From an uncultured Coriobacteriaceae bacterium (GTDB lineage: Bacteria; Actinomycetota; Coriobacteriia; Coriobacteriales; QAMH01), in NCBI GenBank assembly GCA_900544245.1, contig UQUH01000058.1, positions 1 to 9,884 on the forward strand: DNA of 9,884 nt, read 5' to 3'. Shown in pieces: positions 1 to 6,497 of the stretch. The notes under the pieces were generated by a model, which saw only the letters and a list, made by a program, of their open reading frames with translations, was not told the DNA's origin and ran no database searches. The translations under genes were made by a program, and so were the position numbers. Numbering within the stretch: position 1 is the first letter of the stretch; every line of letters begins with the position of its first letter.

Positions 1-357
1 ATTGAGGATCAAATGAGACAAATGCCCTGTCCATCTGTCTCATCAGAAGAGGAGCTCTTCGCCGTCTTCAAGGACGTCACCAGCCATCGCGTGTATGCTG
101 CGACGCGCGCTGTTGCGGGCGCCGAGATGTGCTTGTTGCGTGATGTACATTGGACGTCCATTGAGCCTCCCGAGGGCAAACGCTCCTGTCGTGCGCGTAT
201 CGCGTATGACCGCAAACCCGTGCCCGCGCAGGTCGTATGCAGCGAAGACGGCGTCGTCGTCGCCTTTGGCGAGCGCGTGGGTGGCGTACGCGCCGGACAG
301 CCCGTCGTTTTGTATTCGGATGACCTCGTCTTGGGCGGGGGCATCGTCGCCGGCTAG
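1..357 (+). CDS. mnmA: MnmA tRNA 2-thiouridylase, C-terminal part (5' end outside window)
   Basis: The frame is open from base 1 and ends at TAG 355-357. The translation matches the C-terminal beta-barrel region of MnmA, the cytoplasmic enzyme that thiolates U34 of Lys/Glu/Gln tRNAs. Recognisable parts, in order, are EELFAVFKDV (family E-P-W-Y/F-V-V), LLRDVHWTS (family DVNWIS), a CRARIAYDR strand (family TVKIRYR), VRAGQPVVLYSDD (family TPGQAVVFY) and the terminal LGGGIV. The ATP-binding and catalytic-cysteine domains would lie upstream. The GQRKGLG-like motif that normally sits about 15 residues before the FVV strand is not visible, although 19 codons are present there. An ATG at 13 with GAGG at 4-7 could be a start, making this a short stand-alone ORF, but continuation of a full gene from upstream is more likely. 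The family call is good; intactness is uncertain. Confidence 0.75.
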   Translation: MEDQMRQMPCPSVSSEEELFAVFKDVTSHRVYAATRAVAGAEMCLLRDVHWTSIEPPEGKRSCRARIAYDRKPVPAQVVCSEDGVVVAFGERVGGVRAGQPVVLYSDDLVLGGGIVAG

Positions 358-383
358 GCACGTGCGGGAGAATCGAGTCGCCC

Positions 384-590
384 ATGGTTGACCTTGAGCA
401 TATGTCGCCAGCCGGCCGTGCTGCGGCCCTGCGCGCGATGCGACGTCAGGCTGGTCAAGACGAGCTTGCGATTCGTGCCGGGCTACGCGCGGAAAACGAG
501 GACGATGACGGATATGATCCGTACTCGGACTACGTGGACATGCTGTCCCGCGGTTCATGCGAGGAACCCGAAGCCGATCCATGGAGGTAG
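384..590 (+). CDS. Small hypothetical protein, 68 aa
   Basis: I do not recognise this protein. It begins 26 bp after the mnmA stop and ends 7 bp before the coaE start, so it fills the gap in what looks like one operon. Residues 8-34 are Ala/Arg-rich and likely helical (SPAGRAAALRAMRRQ). They are followed by an acidic aromatic stretch (ENEDDDGYDPYSDY) and an acidic tail ending in DPWR. There is no signal peptide or membrane segment, so it is probably cytoplasmic. The stop region (GGAGGTAG) doubles as the SD for coaE, which suggests translational coupling. The start is weakly supported: GGGAG at 366-370 lies 13 bases from ATG 384. An in-frame ATG at 402 is an alternative with no better SD. Operon position and codon use support coding; the function is unknown. 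Confidence 0.6.
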   Translation: MVDLEHMSPAGRAAALRAMRRQAGQDELAIRAGLRAENEDDDGYDPYSDYVDMLSRGSCEEPEADPWR

Positions 591-597
591 GAGATTC

Positions 598-1221
598 ATG
601 TATACGGTCATGGTGACAGGCGGCATTGGGTCGGGAAAGTCGAAGCTCGTCGAGTTGCTCTGCGAGCGCGGGGCCGTCTCCATCGACCTTGACGAGATAA
701 ACCGCGCGCTCATCTCCGGTAACGCCATGCTCATCTCCGAGCTCGCCGCCCGTTTCGGCGAGGAGATTCTCGACGAGGACGGTGCCGTCATCCCCGCACG
801 GCTGGCTCACGTGGCCTTCGCGAGCGAGCAGGCGACGCATGACCTCAACGCGATCTCGTTTCCCTACATCATGCAGGCTGCCACCAACTACATCCTCAAC
901 GTCGAGTGCGCGCCCCGGACCGATGCGAAGATTCTCGTCGTCGAGGTGCCGCTACTCACCGAAGCCCCTGATTTCGCCCGGCTTGCAGACGAGGTGATTG
1001 CCGTGACGGCTCCCTCCGACCTGCGTCTCGCACGTGCCGTCGCGCGGGGTATGGACGCTTCCGATGTGCTAGCGCGCATGCGGGCACAGCCAACCGATGC
1101 CGAGCGCGCCTTGATTGCCGACACGGTATGTGAGAACATATGTTCGATTGAAGAACTCGGCGATTGGGTCGATGCTTGGTACGACGAGCGCATGAAGATG
1201 CTCGGGAATCGGGAGAGCTAG
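598..1221 (+). CDS. coaE: Dephospho-CoA kinase CoaE
   Basis: The 207-aa product matches the usual CoaE length (about 200). CoaE phosphorylates the 3'-OH of dephospho-CoA with ATP, the final step of CoA synthesis in the cytoplasm. The Walker A loop GGIGSGKS is at residues 8-15. The acidic pair DLD at 30-32 corresponds to the conserved DxD substrate/metal segment, VEVPLLTE matches the family V-x-P-L-L core, and RMRAQ plus ADTVCENICSIEEL match the lid and C-terminal R-x-x-Q ... AD-x-V-x-x-N-x-x-S-x-x-x-L pattern. The start ATG 598 is fixed by GGAGGTAGGAG 5-8 bases upstream. The same frame stays open upstream to 388, but those codons lack family similarity and overlap the small ORF. uvrB begins 2 bp after the stop. 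coaE near uvrB is also seen in mycobacteria, so this linkage looks like an actinobacterial trait. Confidence 0.95.
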   Translation: MYTVMVTGGIGSGKSKLVELLCERGAVSIDLDEINRALISGNAMLISELAARFGEEILDEDGAVIPARLAHVAFASEQATHDLNAISFPYIMQAATNYILNVECAPRTDAKILVVEVPLLTEAPDFARLADEVIAVTAPSDLRLARAVARGMDASDVLARMRAQPTDAERALIADTVCENICSIEELGDWVDAWYDERMKMLGNRES

Positions 1222-1223
1222 AC

Positions 1224-3359
1224 ATGGACAGCGCGCAGAGTGCCCGCATCAACGGCCGACGCGAGCAAGGAAACCCCTTCAAGTGCGTGGCCCCCTACGA
1301 GCTTTCGGGCGACCAGCCCCAGGCGGTCGATCGGCTCGTGAGCGGCGTCGAGGACGGCATGCGTTACCAGACGCTTCTCGGCGTTACGGGCTCGGGCAAG
1401 ACCTTTACCATGGCCAAGGTCATCGAGCGCCTGCAGATGCCCACGCTCGTGCTCGCTCCCAACAAGACGCTTGCCGCCCAGCTCGCAAGCGAGCTCAGGG
1501 AGTTCTTTCCCGACAACGCCGTCAATTATTTCGTGAGCTACTACGACTATTACCAGCCCGAGGCGTACGTTCCCCAGACCGATACCTACATTGAGAAGGA
1601 CTCCTCGATCAACGAGGAAGTCGAGAAGATGCGCCATGCCGCCACCTCGGCGCTGCTCACACGCAAGGACGTCATCGTCGTCGCATCCGTGAGCTGCATA
1701 TACGGCATCGGCTCGCCGGAAAACTACGCCGAGATGGCGGTCTTCGTCGACCGTGACGTCCCGCTTGACCGCGACGAGTTCATCCATCGCCTCATCGACA
1801 TGCAATACGACCGCAACGATTACGAGCTCGAACGCGGTACCTTCAGGGTGCGCGGTGACAGCATCGACGTGTTCCCGCCTTATATGGACAACATGCTGCA
1901 TTTCGAGTTCTTCGGTGACGAGGTCGAGGAAATCATCGAGATCGATCGCATCACCGGCGAGGAGGTCATGAGCTATTCGTCGACACCCATCTGGCCCGCC
2001 TCGCATTACGTGACCAATCGTCCCAGCGTCGAGAAGGCGCTCGTCTCGATTTCGGATGAGCTGCGCGAACGTCTGGATGACCTCAAGAAGAACGGCAAGT
2101 TGCTCGAGGCGCAGCGTCTCGAGCAGCGCACCTCATACGATCTCGAGATGCTCGAGACCATGGGGTTTTGCACGGGCATCGAGAACTATTCGCGGCATCT
2201 GGACGGACGCGAGGCCGGCGAGCCGCCTTACACGCTCCTCGATTACTTCGGGGGCAGCGATTTTCTGACCTTCATCGACGAGAGCCACGTGACCGTGCCG
2301 CAGGTACGTGGCATGCACGAGGGCGATCGTAGCCGCAAGATCACGCTCGTCGAGCATGGGTTTCGGCTGCCAAGCGCACTTGACAACCGTCCGCTGCGTT
2401 TCGACGAGTTCGAGCAGCGCATTCCGCAGTTCGTATTCATATCGGCCACGCCGGGTGATTACGAGGAACGCGTGAGCGAGCAGACGGTCGAGCAGATCAT
2501 TCGCCCCACGGGCCTGCTTGATCCCGAAATCGTCCTACGTCCCACCAAGGGCCAGGTTGACGATCTGCTCGCCGAGATCCAGGAGGTCGTCGCACGTGAC
2601 GAGCGCGTGCTCGTCACCACGCTCACCAAGAAGATGGCCGAAGAGCTCACCGATTTCCTCCTCGACCAGGGCGTGAAGGCGAATTATCTGCATAGCGACA
2701 TCGGCACGGTCGAGCGTGTCGAGATCTTGCGCGAGCTGCGCATGGGCAGCTTCGACGTGCTCGTCGGCATCAACCTGCTGCGCGAGGGCCTCGACTTGCC
2801 GGAGGTCAGCCTCATCGCGATTCTCGATGCCGACAAGGAGGGCTTCCTGCGTAACAAGCGCAGCCTCATCCAGACCATCGGCCGCGCCGCCCGCAACGTG
2901 AGCGGTCGCGTCATCATGTACGCCGACAACGTGACCGACTCGATGCGCATCGCCATCGACGAGACGGCGCGTAGGCGGCATATCCAGATGGCCTACAACG
3001 AGGAGCACGGCATCGAGCCCAAGACCATCCGCAAGGCGATCTCCTCGATCATGGATGAGCTTTCCGAGGGAAAGAGCGCCCAGGAGATATCGACGAGCAA
3101 GGCGCTTGCCGATGACATTGCGCTGCTTGGACGCGACGAGGTGCTACGCATGATCGACTCGCTCGAGGAGCAGATGGCCGAGGCTTCAGAGGCCCTCGAT
3201 TTCGAGACGGCGGCGCATTTGCGCGACCAGGCGGTGAGCTTGCGCGCCAAGGTCGAGAGCACCGACGAGGACGACGCGCTGGCCCGTCTCAAGGCCACCT
3301 CGCGTCGCGGATCGACTATGGGTACCCGCAAGAACCTCGGCAAGCGCCGCGGGCGCTGA
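1224..3359 (+). CDS. uvrB: UvrABC system protein B (excinuclease subunit B)
   Basis: UvrB is the damage-verifying helicase-like subunit of nucleotide excision repair. It is loaded by UvrA and then recruits UvrC. The 711-aa product has typical length and every landmark: Walker A GVTGSGKT (53-60); the beta-hairpin YYDYYQPEAYVPQTDTY (about 107-122) that clamps the damaged strand; the Walker B-like DESH (352-355); SATPGDYE (407-414); REGLDLPE (520-527); the arginine-finger motif QTIGRAARN (550-558); and a C-terminal UVR coiled-coil (about 643-678, EALDFETAAHLRDQA) that contacts UvrC/UvrA. ATG 1224 is chosen because GGGAGAG (1211-1217) lies 6 bases upstream and MDSAQSARIN... leads into the family N-terminus. 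The longer reading from 1164 overlaps coaE and adds residues unlike the family. It was probably co-transcribed with coaE. No LexA-type site was recognised. Confidence 0.97.
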   Translation: MDSAQSARINGRREQGNPFKCVAPYELSGDQPQAVDRLVSGVEDGMRYQTLLGVTGSGKTFTMAKVIERLQMPTLVLAPNKTLAAQLASELREFFPDNAVNYFVSYYDYYQPEAYVPQTDTYIEKDSSINEEVEKMRHAATSALLTRKDVIVVASVSCIYGIGSPENYAEMAVFVDRDVPLDRDEFIHRLIDMQYDRNDYELERGTFRVRGDSIDVFPPYMDNMLHFEFFGDEVEEIIEIDRITGEEVMSYSSTPIWPASHYVTNRPSVEKALVSISDELRERLDDLKKNGKLLEAQRLEQRTSYDLEMLETMGFCTGIENYSRHLDGREAGEPPYTLLDYFGGSDFLTFIDESHVTVPQVRGMHEGDRSRKITLVEHGFRLPSALDNRPLRFDEFEQRIPQFVFISATPGDYEERVSEQTVEQIIRPTGLLDPEIVLRPTKGQVDDLLAEIQEVVARDERVLVTTLTKKMAEELTDFLLDQGVKANYLHSDIGTVERVEILRELRMGSFDVLVGINLLREGLDLPEVSLIAILDADKEGFLRNKRSLIQTIGRAARNVSGRVIMYADNVTDSMRIAIDETARRRHIQMAYNEEHGIEPKTIRKAISSIMDELSEGKSAQEISTSKALADDIALLGRDEVLRMIDSLEEQMAEASEALDFETAAHLRDQAVSLRAKVESTDEDDALARLKATSRRGSTMGTRKNLGKRRGR

Positions 3360-3360
3360 G

Positions 3361-3418
3361 ACGGGCAATTTCGGCGTTCAACGCCACGCTCGCAAATGGC
3401 CTTCGTCTGATTACCCGT
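3361..3418. other. Nested inverted repeats between convergent uvrB and minus-strand operon
   Basis: A perfect dyad GGCGTT-C-AACGCC (3373-3385) lies inside a wider, nearly perfect pair: ACGGGCAAT (3361-3369) with ATTACCCGT (3410-3418), 8 of 9 positions complementary. The outer right arm covers the TAA stop of the minus-strand gene. The site sits where two convergent genes end, so a shared transcript-end structure is plausible. There is no T-tract on either strand, so this does not meet the usual intrinsic-terminator pattern. Confidence 0.4.
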
Positions 3419-4067
3419 ATACGGTCTCGTCGTAATCCGCTTCGTGCCTGCCGCCGCATGCGGCGCAGAAGACGGGGCTTACATGGTCGACCACGCGCTC
3501 GTTGTAGGCGCGGGCGTGTCGCTCGTTGCAAACTGGGCACCGTGTCCATTCAACATGCGTTTTGCCCGCTATGATGATTTCTCGTGCCGTTGAAACTTGA
3601 TGATGCACGATGCGATAGACCGGCTGCTCTCTATATGCCGTGTGATGCACGACATAGCCGGTCTGGGGTTCCGGACTGGTCGTCGCGTTTGCAGAATCCG
3701 CCGGGAAGGGGATAGACGGCGCCCGTGATATCTCGTCTGCGTGGCCATCCGCCTCGTCAGGGGCAAGCGGCGGCTCGTCGAGCGCGTCGCCCGTCTTGCT
3801 CGTGGCGTCTTCGCCGACGAGCGTGTCATCGCCGGGTGCGGATATGATGATGTCGGCGTAGGGGTCAGACTGTTCGGATTGTGCGGTAGGCCGCGATGGG
3901 GGCGAGGTGTTGCCATCTTGCGCCGGGTCTGCGTGGAGCGCCCACGCAAGTCCTCCCGCGCCGCCAAGAAAGACAATGAGCGAGACGGCGAGAATCGCCG
4001 CATCTCGTATCGATCGTGCCCGTGCTGATGCTGTGCGTCCGTTCCTCCTCGAGACGCGCTGCTTCAA
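3411..4067 (-). CDS. Single-pass membrane protein with C-terminal double-CxxC (zinc-ribbon-like) domain
   Basis: This 218-aa protein belongs to no family I can name. A basic N-terminus (residues 1-21, many Arg) precedes a hydrophobic segment at about 22-44 (AAILAVSLIVFLGGAGGLAW), so the rest is predicted outside the membrane. Residues 48-136 are a low-complexity acidic Pro/Ser/Asp/Glu spacer. From 138 there is a His/Tyr-rich stretch (YVVHHTAYREQPVYRIVHHQ), then CPVC (C177, C180) and CAAC (C201, C204) with nearby His, consistent with metal binding, and the end DYDETVYG. The start is TTG at 4067. No in-frame ATG exists between the upstream gene and the membrane segment, and AGGAGG lies 4 bases before the TTG, overlapping the upstream stop, which suggests translational coupling. 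GTG/ATG starts further upstream in this frame fall inside the other gene. Function is unknown; a cell-envelope role is inference. Confidence 0.75.
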   Translation of the reverse strand: MKQRVSRRNGRTASARARSIRDAAILAVSLIVFLGGAGGLAWALHADPAQDGNTSPPSRPTAQSEQSDPYADIIISAPGDDTLVGEDATSKTGDALDEPPLAPDEADGHADEISRAPSIPFPADSANATTSPEPQTGYVVHHTAYREQPVYRIVHHQVSTAREIIIAGKTHVEWTRCPVCNERHARAYNERVVDHVSPVFCAACGGRHEADYDETVYG

Positions 4068-4077
4068 GCTACCTCCT
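4068..4077 (-). promoter_or_regulatory. Ribosome binding site that fixes a TTG start
   Basis: Read on the minus strand, the sequence is TAGGAGGTAGC-TTG: a full-strength AGGAGG (4077-4072) placed 4 bases before TTG 4067 and sharing bases with the TAG stop (4078-4076) of the upstream gene. The upstream gene of this pair uses the same 4-base spacing, which supports this start. Confidence 0.7.
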
Positions 4078-4339
4078 AGTTGGTGAAGATGAGCAGGATG
4101 ATGGCGATGATGATGAGCAGGAACGCAAGGATCTGGAAACGCACGAGCCAGGTGTAGCGGTTTTCCTTGCGAACCATCTTCGCGATTTCCTCGTCGCTCT
4201 TGTCCGGATGGGTGAGCTTGAGGTACTGGGCGTAGCTCATGTCCTCGGGGGCCTTTGCCTCCTCGGGCTGGTCGCGCTTGGGTGCTTGGCTGGCTGCCGC
4301 AGGTTCGCCTTGGGGTGGTTGCGGTCGCTCGTCGGTCAT
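4076..4339 (-). CDS. Small tail-anchored membrane protein, 87 aa
   Basis: I do not recognise the family. Residues 1-33 are Pro/Gln/Glu-rich and probably disordered. Residues 35-60 (SYAQYLKLTHPDKSDEEIAKMVRKENRYTW in part) look like a short charged helical domain. Residues about 66-86 are a strongly hydrophobic C-terminal helix (FQILAFLLIIIAIILLIF) followed only by TN, so the protein is predicted to be anchored by its tail with the N-terminal part in the cytoplasm. ATG 4339 is preferred because GGGAGG (4349-4344, minus strand) stands 4 bases before it. The adjoining ATG 4342 would leave only 1 base, and longer starts (4357, 4396) have no SD. The next gene starts 8 bp after the stop, so the two form an operon and may act together at the membrane. 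The product's function is unknown. Confidence 0.75.
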   Translation of the reverse strand: MTDERPQPPQGEPAAASQAPKRDQPEEAKAPEDMSYAQYLKLTHPDKSDEEIAKMVRKENRYTWLVRFQILAFLLIIIAIILLIFTN

Positions 4340-4342
4340 CAT

Positions 4343-4491
4343 GCCTCCCGTGGTCATACATGGCTCGTACAGTGTAGCGCATGGCACGTGACGCAACGTT
4401 CCCTTTCGTCGGTTTTATTGCGGAATGTGATGTATCCTTTACTCAATATGGTACCTTTCTCAGCGGATGATTTCTCAATCAGGAGGACCAC
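4343..4491. promoter_or_regulatory. Divergent intergenic region between minus-strand operon and lipoprotein gene
   Basis: These 149 bp separate two gene groups that point away from each other, so promoters for both must lie here or in the 5' gene ends. The stretch from about 4410 to 4470 is AT-richer than the flanking genes. I looked for -35/-10 pairs and found only weak ones (for example TATCCT at 4433-4438 and TATGGT at 4447-4452 on +, TACACT near 4372 on the minus strand), none with a good -35 at proper distance. AGGAGG at 4481-4486 is the SD of the lipoprotein gene. Confidence 0.45.
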
Positions 4492-5229
4492 ATGACCCTG
4501 TTGAAACGAGCTCGTCTGGCTCTTGCCACCATCGCAGTGACGATCATCGCCTGCACGTGTCTCGCCGGATGCGGAGAACCCCTCGCGGCGACCTACGACG
4601 GAGGCAACGTCCCCGAGGAAACCGTCACCGCCACCATCGAGAACATGCGCACGTACTACGGGCTCACCGACGATGCCGATTGGGCCGAGTTCGTGAAGAC
4701 CCGTGCGTACGACACGGGAGAGAGCAGCATGCAGACTGCCGTCGAGAAGGCCGCCGCGGCGAACAAGCCCGCCGAGGACGCGACCGAGGGCACGGTCGAG
4801 GACATGCGCGAGTACGTCATCGAGCAGATCGTCCGCAGTGAGCTCGTTCAGCGCGAAATCAAGAACAGGAAGATCGAGATCGCCGACGAGGAAGTGGACG
4901 CCTACGTCGAACAGCAACGTGCCTACGTCGAGGCCCGCCTCATGGAGGGCGTGTTCGAAAGCGTCCTGCAACGTCAGGGCTACAAGGATCTGGACGAGTA
5001 CCGCGAGGGGATTCGCGAACAGCTCAAGCAGCTCAAGTTGCAAAACGACGTCTCCACCATCACGACCGATGATGGCCAGGAGATTTCCGGCAAGGCGGCT
5101 TGGAGCATATGGTTCGACAAACTCTACGAGGATGCCCACGTGAAGATCAATCCGGCTCCGCAACCGCTATCCTACGCGATCGTCGAGGTCGCCGATGTCC
5201 CGGCAGACGACACGGCAGCGGGCGAATAG
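4492..5229 (+). CDS. Lipoprotein with SurA/PrsA-type N-terminal chaperone-like domain, no PPIase domain
   Basis: The 245-aa product has a basic start (MTLLKRAR), a hydrophobic stretch (9-24) and a lipobox LAGC with Cys at 27, so it is predicted to be a lipid-anchored extracytoplasmic protein. Just after the Cys comes AATYDGGNVPEETVTATIENM, resembling the 'A-x-V-n-g-x-x-I-t-x-x-x-v' opening of SurA/PrsA foldases. Residues about 105-180 are charged helices (REYVIEQIVRSELVQREI, EEVDAYVEQQ, DEYREGIREQLKQLKLQ) typical of the SurA N-terminal fold. No parvulin-type proline isomerase domain follows: only about 60 residues remain, ending in an acidic tail. It is therefore more likely a chaperone-like protein than an active isomerase. 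AGGAGG sits 5 bases before ATG. pgk follows after 43 bp with no promoter visible between them. Client proteins are unknown. Confidence 0.8.
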   Translation: MTLLKRARLALATIAVTIIACTCLAGCGEPLAATYDGGNVPEETVTATIENMRTYYGLTDDADWAEFVKTRAYDTGESSMQTAVEKAAAANKPAEDATEGTVEDMREYVIEQIVRSELVQREIKNRKIEIADEEVDAYVEQQRAYVEARLMEGVFESVLQRQGYKDLDEYREGIREQLKQLKLQNDVSTITTDDGQEISGKAAWSIWFDKLYEDAHVKINPAPQPLSYAIVEVADVPADDTAAGE

Positions 5230-5272
5230 AACGGGAAACAGGAAGGCACGATTCGAGGAACAGGGGAGCAGC

Positions 5273-6475
5273 ATGTATTCCAAGAAGACCATCAGGGATG
5301 TCGACGTCGCCCACAAGCGCGTACTCGTGCGCGTTGACTTCAACTGCCCGCTCTACGAGGGAACGGTGGTGGACGACACGCGCATTCGCGAGGCGCTCCC
5401 GACCATCCGCTACCTGCTCGACCACGATGCGCGCGTCATCATCGCGAGCCATCTGGGTCGTCCCAAGGGCGGTAGCCAGTTCGAGAGCCAGTTCTCGATG
5501 ATGCCCGTCGCAATGCGCCTCATCCAGCTGCTCGGCCGCCCGGTCTCGGTCATCGGCGGCGAGAAGATCGCCGGCGAAGACGCGCTGTCGGCATCGCTCG
5601 CGCTCAAGGACGGGCAGATCATGATGCTCGAGAACCTTCGCTTCGACGATGGCGAGAAGTCCTGTGACCTGCAGTTCGTGCACCGCCTTGCGTCGTTATG
5701 CGACATCTACGTCAACGACGCCTTCGGCGCGGCGCATCGCGCCCACGCATCCATCAGCGGCGTGCCCGAGTTCGTCCCGGCCGTAAGCGGCCTGCTCCTC
5801 GCCAAGGAGGTCGAGACGCTCACCGCGATGCTCGAGGATCCCAAGAGGCCCTTCGTCGCCATTCTGGGTGGTTCCAAGGTCTCGGACAAGATAGGCATCA
5901 TCAACAACCTCATGGACATCGCAGACACCATTCTCATCGGCGGTGCCATGATGTTCACCTTCCTCGCTGCCCAGGGCTATTCGGTCGGCCAGTCCAAGAT
6001 GGAGGCCGACATGGTCGACACGGCTCGCCAGATGCTCGAAACCGCCAAGCAAAAGGACGTCAACCTCGTGATTCCCGTCGACGTCAAGATGGCGGACCAG
6101 TTCTCCGACCTCGCTTACACCGAGGCAGTTGACGTCGATGCCATCCCCGATGACATGATGGGCTTGGATATCGGCCCCAAGACGGGCCGCATGTACCGCG
6201 AGATCATTCGCGAGGCCGGCACCGTCTTCTGGAACGGGCCCATGGGCGTCTTCGAGTTTCCCTCCTTCGAGCTGGGAACTCGCTGCGTCGCCGAGGCAGT
6301 TGCCGCGTCCGACGCGACGAGCATCATCGGCGGCGGCGATTCGGTTGCGGCCATCAAGAAATTCGACTTGGCTGATCAGGTGACGTTCATCTCGACCGGA
6401 GGCGGCGCCTCCATGCGCCTGCTCGAGGGCAAGGAGCTTCCGGGTGTCGTGGCGCTGATGGACAAGGAAGCATAG
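5273..6475 (+). CDS. pgk: Phosphoglycerate kinase
   Basis: Pgk interconverts 1,3-bisphosphoglycerate + ADP and 3-phosphoglycerate + ATP in the cytoplasm. The 400-aa product has the normal length. The N-terminal domain shows RVDFN (20-24), SHLGRPKG (59-66), ENLRF (120-124, with R123) and NDAFGAAHRAHAS (148-160, with R156), which bind the phosphoglycerate. The C-terminal nucleotide domain shows LGGSKVSDK (198-206), FWNGPMGVFE (319-328), GGGDS (353-357) and STGGGAS (374-380), the phosphate-binding loops. ATG 5273 is chosen because GGGGAG (5263-5268) is 4 bases upstream and MYSKKTIRDVDV fits the family N-terminus. The longer frame from 5195 overlaps the lipoprotein gene. tpiA follows after 22 bp, so this is a glycolytic operon. 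No gap gene is in view. Confidence 0.97.
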   Translation: MYSKKTIRDVDVAHKRVLVRVDFNCPLYEGTVVDDTRIREALPTIRYLLDHDARVIIASHLGRPKGGSQFESQFSMMPVAMRLIQLLGRPVSVIGGEKIAGEDALSASLALKDGQIMMLENLRFDDGEKSCDLQFVHRLASLCDIYVNDAFGAAHRAHASISGVPEFVPAVSGLLLAKEVETLTAMLEDPKRPFVAILGGSKVSDKIGIINNLMDIADTILIGGAMMFTFLAAQGYSVGQSKMEADMVDTARQMLETAKQKDVNLVIPVDVKMADQFSDLAYTEAVDVDAIPDDMMGLDIGPKTGRMYREIIREAGTVFWNGPMGVFEFPSFELGTRCVAEAVAASDATSIIGGGDSVAAIKKFDLADQVTFISTGGGASMRLLEGKELPGVVALMDKEA

Positions 6476-6497
6476 GCGACGAGGTAAGGAGCTGCGT

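Noticed and set aside
43..840. 265-codon minus-strand open frame over mnmA and coaE
   Set aside because: It is antisense to recognised genes, has low-complexity shadow-type composition and no family resemblance.
1218..2006. 262-codon minus-strand open frame within uvrB
   Set aside because: It mirrors uvrB codons; uvrB is certain from its motifs, and no SD or domain supports the antisense frame.
3741..4495. Plus-strand open frames (3741-4028, 4016-4495) opposite the membrane operon
   Set aside because: They are antisense to genes with clear SDs and membrane segments, and they lack coherent features of their own.
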